Part shown: piece after piece, positions 61,238-64,000 of the stretch | Numbering within the stretch: position 1 is the first letter of the stretch | How the letters are laid out: each line of letters opens with the position of its first letter | Assembly (NCBI RefSeq): GCF_037327425.1 | Contig: NZ_CP147846.1 | Span: forward strand, 558,001 to 622,000 | Reading direction: 5' to 3' | Length of the DNA: 64,000 nucleotides | Source: Rhodococcus sovatensis | Lineage (GTDB): Bacteria > Actinomycetota > Actinomycetes > Mycobacteriales > Mycobacteriaceae | The notes under the pieces: model-generated | The model's input: only the letters and a program-made list of their open reading frames with translations | The model's database searches: none | What the model was told of the DNA's origin: nothing | Position numbers and translations under genes: made by a program

Positions 61238-62731
61238 TCAGCGGCGGTGACGCAGCCCCAGCAGTCGGTCGATGAGCGGCATTACCCACCGTCGACGATG
61301 CAGCGTCACCAGCTCGAATCCCGGGATGTCGAACAGCTTGGTGACGCGGCTGTGGGTGCGGCAGAACTCGGCGAATCCTTCGTCGCCGTGTACCCGGCCG
61401 AAGCCGCTGGCACCGACACCACCCATCGGAACCGATCCCATTCCTGCGAACGCGATCACCGAGTTGACGGTGACCTGACCGCACACCAATTGCGCCGCAA
61501 TTTCTTTGCCGTGCTTGCGGGAGAACACCGATGCGCCGAGGGCATACCGATGATCGTTGCTCAGCTCGATGGCCTCGTCGATGCTGTCGACCTCACGGAC
61601 GGTGACCGTGGGGCCGAACGTTTCCTCGCGAACGGCCGAGCAGCTCTCGGGAGTGTCCACCAACACGGTGGGTCCGACGAATCGTTCGCCGATCGAGGAC
61701 CGTCCGCCGATCAGGGCTCTGCCACCGGCTGCCTCGGCGTCGGCGAGATGGCGTCGGACGATGTCGATCTGGCTGGGCATCGTCATCGGTCCATACGTCG
61801 CCGACGCGTCGCTACCGGTCTGGACGGCACGTGCGTGTTGGACGAGTGCGCCGGTGAATTGTGCTGCGACGCTGCGCTCGACGTATACCCGCTCGACTCC
61901 GACGCATGTCTGGCCGCCGTTGGTGAATGCGCCCCAGGCCACCGCCTCGGCTGCTGCTGCGATGTCTGCGTCCGCAGCGACGATCACCGGGTCCTTGCCG
62001 CCGCATTCCACGATCACCGGGGTGAGCGTCTCGGCGCACGTCGCCATGATTTTCGAGCCGGTTCTGGTCGAGCCGGTGAAGGCGATCTTGTCGACCCCCG
62101 CGCGGCACAGCGCAGCACCCGTGTCACCGTATCCGGTCACCAGCGACAGGACGCCGGTCGGCAGGCTCGGATTGGCGTCGTGGAAGGCCTGAACATATCT
62201 GGCACCGATGGCGGGTGTGTATTCGCTCGGCTTGAACACGACGCAGTTTCCTGCGGCCAGCGCCGCCGAGATCGCACTGTTCGGTGCGTACATCGGATAG
62301 TTCCACGGACCAATGACGCCGACGACTCCGAGCGCGACCTTGTCCACGCGTGCGGAGTAGTTCGCCAGTAGTAGACCGGGGTTGACCCTGCGTGAACGGA
62401 GCAATCTTGGTGCCTGTTTTTCCGCCCACGCGATATGTTCGAGGGTCAGGACGACCTCGAGCAGTGCATCCTCGGCGGGTTTGCCGTTCTCACGGTGGAT
62501 CAGGTCGATGAATTCGTCCCGGCGACTCCAGATTTCGTGTCGCCACGCCCTGAGGTGTTGGGCGCGCGAGCGAGGCGTCAGCGACGACCACGTGCTTTGA
62601 GCGTTCCGCGCATCATCCACTACCCGCGCCACGGTCTGCGCCGCATCGACGGCGAACGAGGCGACGAACCCGTCGTCGATGGGGGAGACCGAGTCGAAAG
62701 TATCGAGGTGCGCCGACACCTGAGTTGTCAC
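61238..62731 (-). CDS. Aldehyde dehydrogenase
   Basis: GTG 62731 overlaps the ligase stop (GTGA). The 497-residue ALDH has VGVIGPWNYPMY, the NAD site FTGSTRTGSKIM, the base Glu in VIVECGGKDP and the nucleophile Cys in NGGQTCVGVERVY. The C-terminus (VMPLIDRLLGLRHRR) is basic and amphipathic. The group oxidises aliphatic or aromatic aldehydes to acids, which the coupled acyl-CoA ligase could then activate. Confidence 0.92.
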   Translation of the reverse strand: MTTQVSAHLDTFDSVSPIDDGFVASFAVDAAQTVARVVDDARNAQSTWSSLTPRSRAQHLRAWRHEIWSRRDEFIDLIHRENGKPAEDALLEVVLTLEHIAWAEKQAPRLLRSRRVNPGLLLANYSARVDKVALGVVGVIGPWNYPMYAPNSAISAALAAGNCVVFKPSEYTPAIGARYVQAFHDANPSLPTGVLSLVTGYGDTGAALCRAGVDKIAFTGSTRTGSKIMATCAETLTPVIVECGGKDPVIVAADADIAAAAEAVAWGAFTNGGQTCVGVERVYVERSVAAQFTGALVQHARAVQTGSDASATYGPMTMPSQIDIVRRHLADAEAAGGRALIGGRSSIGERFVGPTVLVDTPESCSAVREETFGPTVTVREVDSIDEAIELSNDHRYALGASVFSRKHGKEIAAQLVCGQVTVNSVIAFAGMGSVPMGGVGASGFGRVHGDEGFAEFCRTHSRVTKLFDIPGFELVTLHRRRWVMPLIDRLLGLRHRR

Positions 62732-64000
62732 AGGGACGCTCCGAGCGCGTCCTTCGCTACGTGCGCATCCCGCAGTTCGCGCTTGAGGATCTTGCCTGCC
62801 CCGCTCATGGGCAGGGCGGTGACGAACTCGATGGTGCGGGGGGTCTTGTATCCGGCAACGTAGCTGCGGGTGTGCTCGCGGAGTTCGTCGACCGTCGGCG
62901 AGGAGCCCTCTGCCAGAACGACACAGGCGTGGACGCGTTCGCCCCACTCGCCGTCGGGCACACCGATCACAGCACAGGCCAATACGTCGGGATGCAGGCT
63001 CAGTGCGCTTTCCACTTCGGCGCTGTAGACGTTCTCGCCGCCGGTGATGATCATGTCTTTGAGGCGATCGACGACGAACAGGAATCCGTCGGAGTCGAGG
63101 TAGCCGACGTCGCCGGTGTGCATCCACCCGTCACGAATGGCAGCCGCCGTTTCTTCCGGCTTGTTCCAGTAGCCCAGCATCACGTGTCCACCGCGGACGC
63201 AGATCTCGCCGACCGAGCCGGTAGCCAACTGCTCGTTGTCGGGTCCGACAATCTGGATCTCGGAGTGTGGGGCCGCGCGTCCTGCCGATCCGATGCGTTC
63301 TCCCACATGGTGTTCCGGCCACAGCAGGGACGCAACCGGAGCGAGTTCGGTCATGCCGTAGGCCTGAGTGAGGCGAGCCTGGGGAAGTCGAGCGAGGGTG
63401 CGCTCGAGGACGCCTGCAGAGATCGGGGAGCCTCCGTACAGCACTCGGCTCAGCGACGAGGTGTCGAACTCGCTCAGCGTGGGGTGGTCGACGAGAAGCT
63501 GAATCATCGTCGGTACCAGGAGCACATCGGTGATCGAGTGCTTCGCGATCGCGCCGAGGACGGCGGTCGGCTCGAAGAACGGAACCATGACGTGGGTTCC
63601 ACCGAGCATGACCTGACCCACCCACGCGGCCAGATCGGCGAGGTGGAACATCGGGGCGGCATGCAGCAGGACCGATTCGTCGTCGAGCAGCTGTCCGGTC
63701 GCCACTGTTCCCAGGCCCGAGGTGACCAGGTTCGCGTGCGAGAGCATGACGCCCTTGGGGAAACCGGTGGTGCCACCGGTGTAGAAGAGCCCGGCCAGGG
63801 CGTCACCGCTGCGGCGCGCGTCGGGAATGGGATCGTGCGATGCGACCAGCTCTTCGTAGGAGACCATGCCCTCGGGGGTGGCTCCGTCTCCGCAGTAGAC
63901 GATGGTCTGAAGGGAGGGACACGCTGGGCTCAGGGCCGGAACCATGGCACCGAAGGTGTCGTCGACCAGCAGGACCTTGGTGTCCGAATCATTGAGTGCG
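62728..64000 (-). CDS. AMP-forming acyl-CoA synthetase, 5' end beyond the window
   Basis: The frame is open to base 64000, beginning ALNDSDTKVLLVDDTFGA, so the N-terminal part is outside. The adenylation motifs are intact: FYTGGTTGFPKGVMLSHANL (P-loop), QAYGMTELAP, GWMHTGDVGYLDSDG, VVDRLKDMIITGGENVY and the C-terminal catalytic Lys in MSGAGKILKRELR. It activates a carboxylic acid as CoA thioester and is coupled to the aldehyde dehydrogenase. Confidence 0.93.
   Translation of the reverse strand, partial: ALNDSDTKVLLVDDTFGAMVPALSPACPSLQTIVYCGDGATPEGMVSYEELVASHDPIPDARRSGDALAGLFYTGGTTGFPKGVMLSHANLVTSGLGTVATGQLLDDESVLLHAAPMFHLADLAAWVGQVMLGGTHVMVPFFEPTAVLGAIAKHSITDVLLVPTMIQLLVDHPTLSEFDTSSLSRVLYGGSPISAGVLERTLARLPQARLTQAYGMTELAPVASLLWPEHHVGERIGSAGRAAPHSEIQIVGPDNEQLATGSVGEICVRGGHVMLGYWNKPEETAAAIRDGWMHTGDVGYLDSDGFLFVVDRLKDMIITGGENVYSAEVESALSLHPDVLACAVIGVPDGEWGERVHACVVLAEGSSPTVDELREHTRSYVAGYKTPRTIEFVTALPMSGAGKILKRELRDAHVAKDALGASL

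Noticed and set aside
1..64000. tRNA, rRNA, riboswitch, prophage or CRISPR features
   Set aside because: No cloverleaf, rRNA motif, known riboswitch core, phage structural gene or regularly spaced repeat was recognised on either strand. A covariance-model scan would be needed to exclude small RNAs.

Overview
The window looks like a chromosomal segment of a high-GC actinomycete of the Rhodococcus/Nocardiaceae type. Pointers are a DosR/DevR-like dormancy block (DevR, DevS, universal stress proteins, a DUF1876/Rv1738-like protein and an Acg-like nitroreductase), an EspC-like type VII protein, IclR/TetR-controlled catabolic clusters, many GTG starts and GTGA/ATGA gene overlaps. No rRNA, tRNA or CRISPR array was recognised. 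The assignment rests on protein recognition by eye, not on a database search.

Layout. 0-4.7 kb: frameshifted cholesterol-oxidase-like gene, alpha/beta hydrolase, divergent ArsR/SRPBCC pair sharing a palindrome, secreted GH43-like protein. 4.7-14.2 kb: dormancy-type regulon with candidate DevR boxes; an IS3-family element (8452-9734, 4-bp target duplication) has cut off the 3' end of devS. 14.2-15.2 kb: IS5-family element that supplies the last residues of an MBL-fold hydrolase. 16-24.4 kb: small genes, then an eight-gene operon (TctC-TctB-TctA, KDG-type kinase, IclR, KDPG-type aldolase, aldo/keto reductase, UPF0303) for an unidentified sugar acid. 24.4-26.1 kb: MFS transporter and VOC protein.

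26.2-34.2 kb is the most unusual part: a ten-gene co-directional cluster encoding MauE, MauD, a methylamine-dehydrogenase light chain with both TTQ tryptophans, a lipoprotein heavy chain, a TAT multicopper oxidase, two amicyanin-like lipoproteins, a polytopic membrane protein, a 60-residue peptide with an internal duplicated 20-residue unit, and a JmjC/cupin oxygenase translationally coupled to that peptide. No MauG is present. I infer an extracytoplasmic amine-oxidising chain (amine to TTQ enzyme to cupredoxins to multicopper oxidase to O2) and a possible peptide-modification unit.

34.4-38.2 kb: APC permease with IclR regulator, then an EspC-like protein and a glycine-zipper putative type VII substrate. 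38.2-46.6 kb: galactose locus (SSS symporter, DeoR regulator, galT, galK) in which galT is split by two head-to-tail copies of an IS630-family element, each with a passenger gene. 46.7-58.6 kb: ring-degradation cluster (SDRs, FAD hydroxylase, FAH hydrolase, extradiol dioxygenase, Baeyer-Villiger-type monooxygenase, TetR regulators) bracketed by two paralogous pairs of a PDR-like ferredoxin reductase and a PF10118 'metal-dependent hydrolase' whose residues look like a ferritin-type di-iron site. 59.2-61.2 kb: iron-siderophore binding protein and siderophore-interacting reductase behind an IdeR-like box. 61.2-64 kb: aldehyde dehydrogenase and an acyl-CoA ligase that runs off the end.
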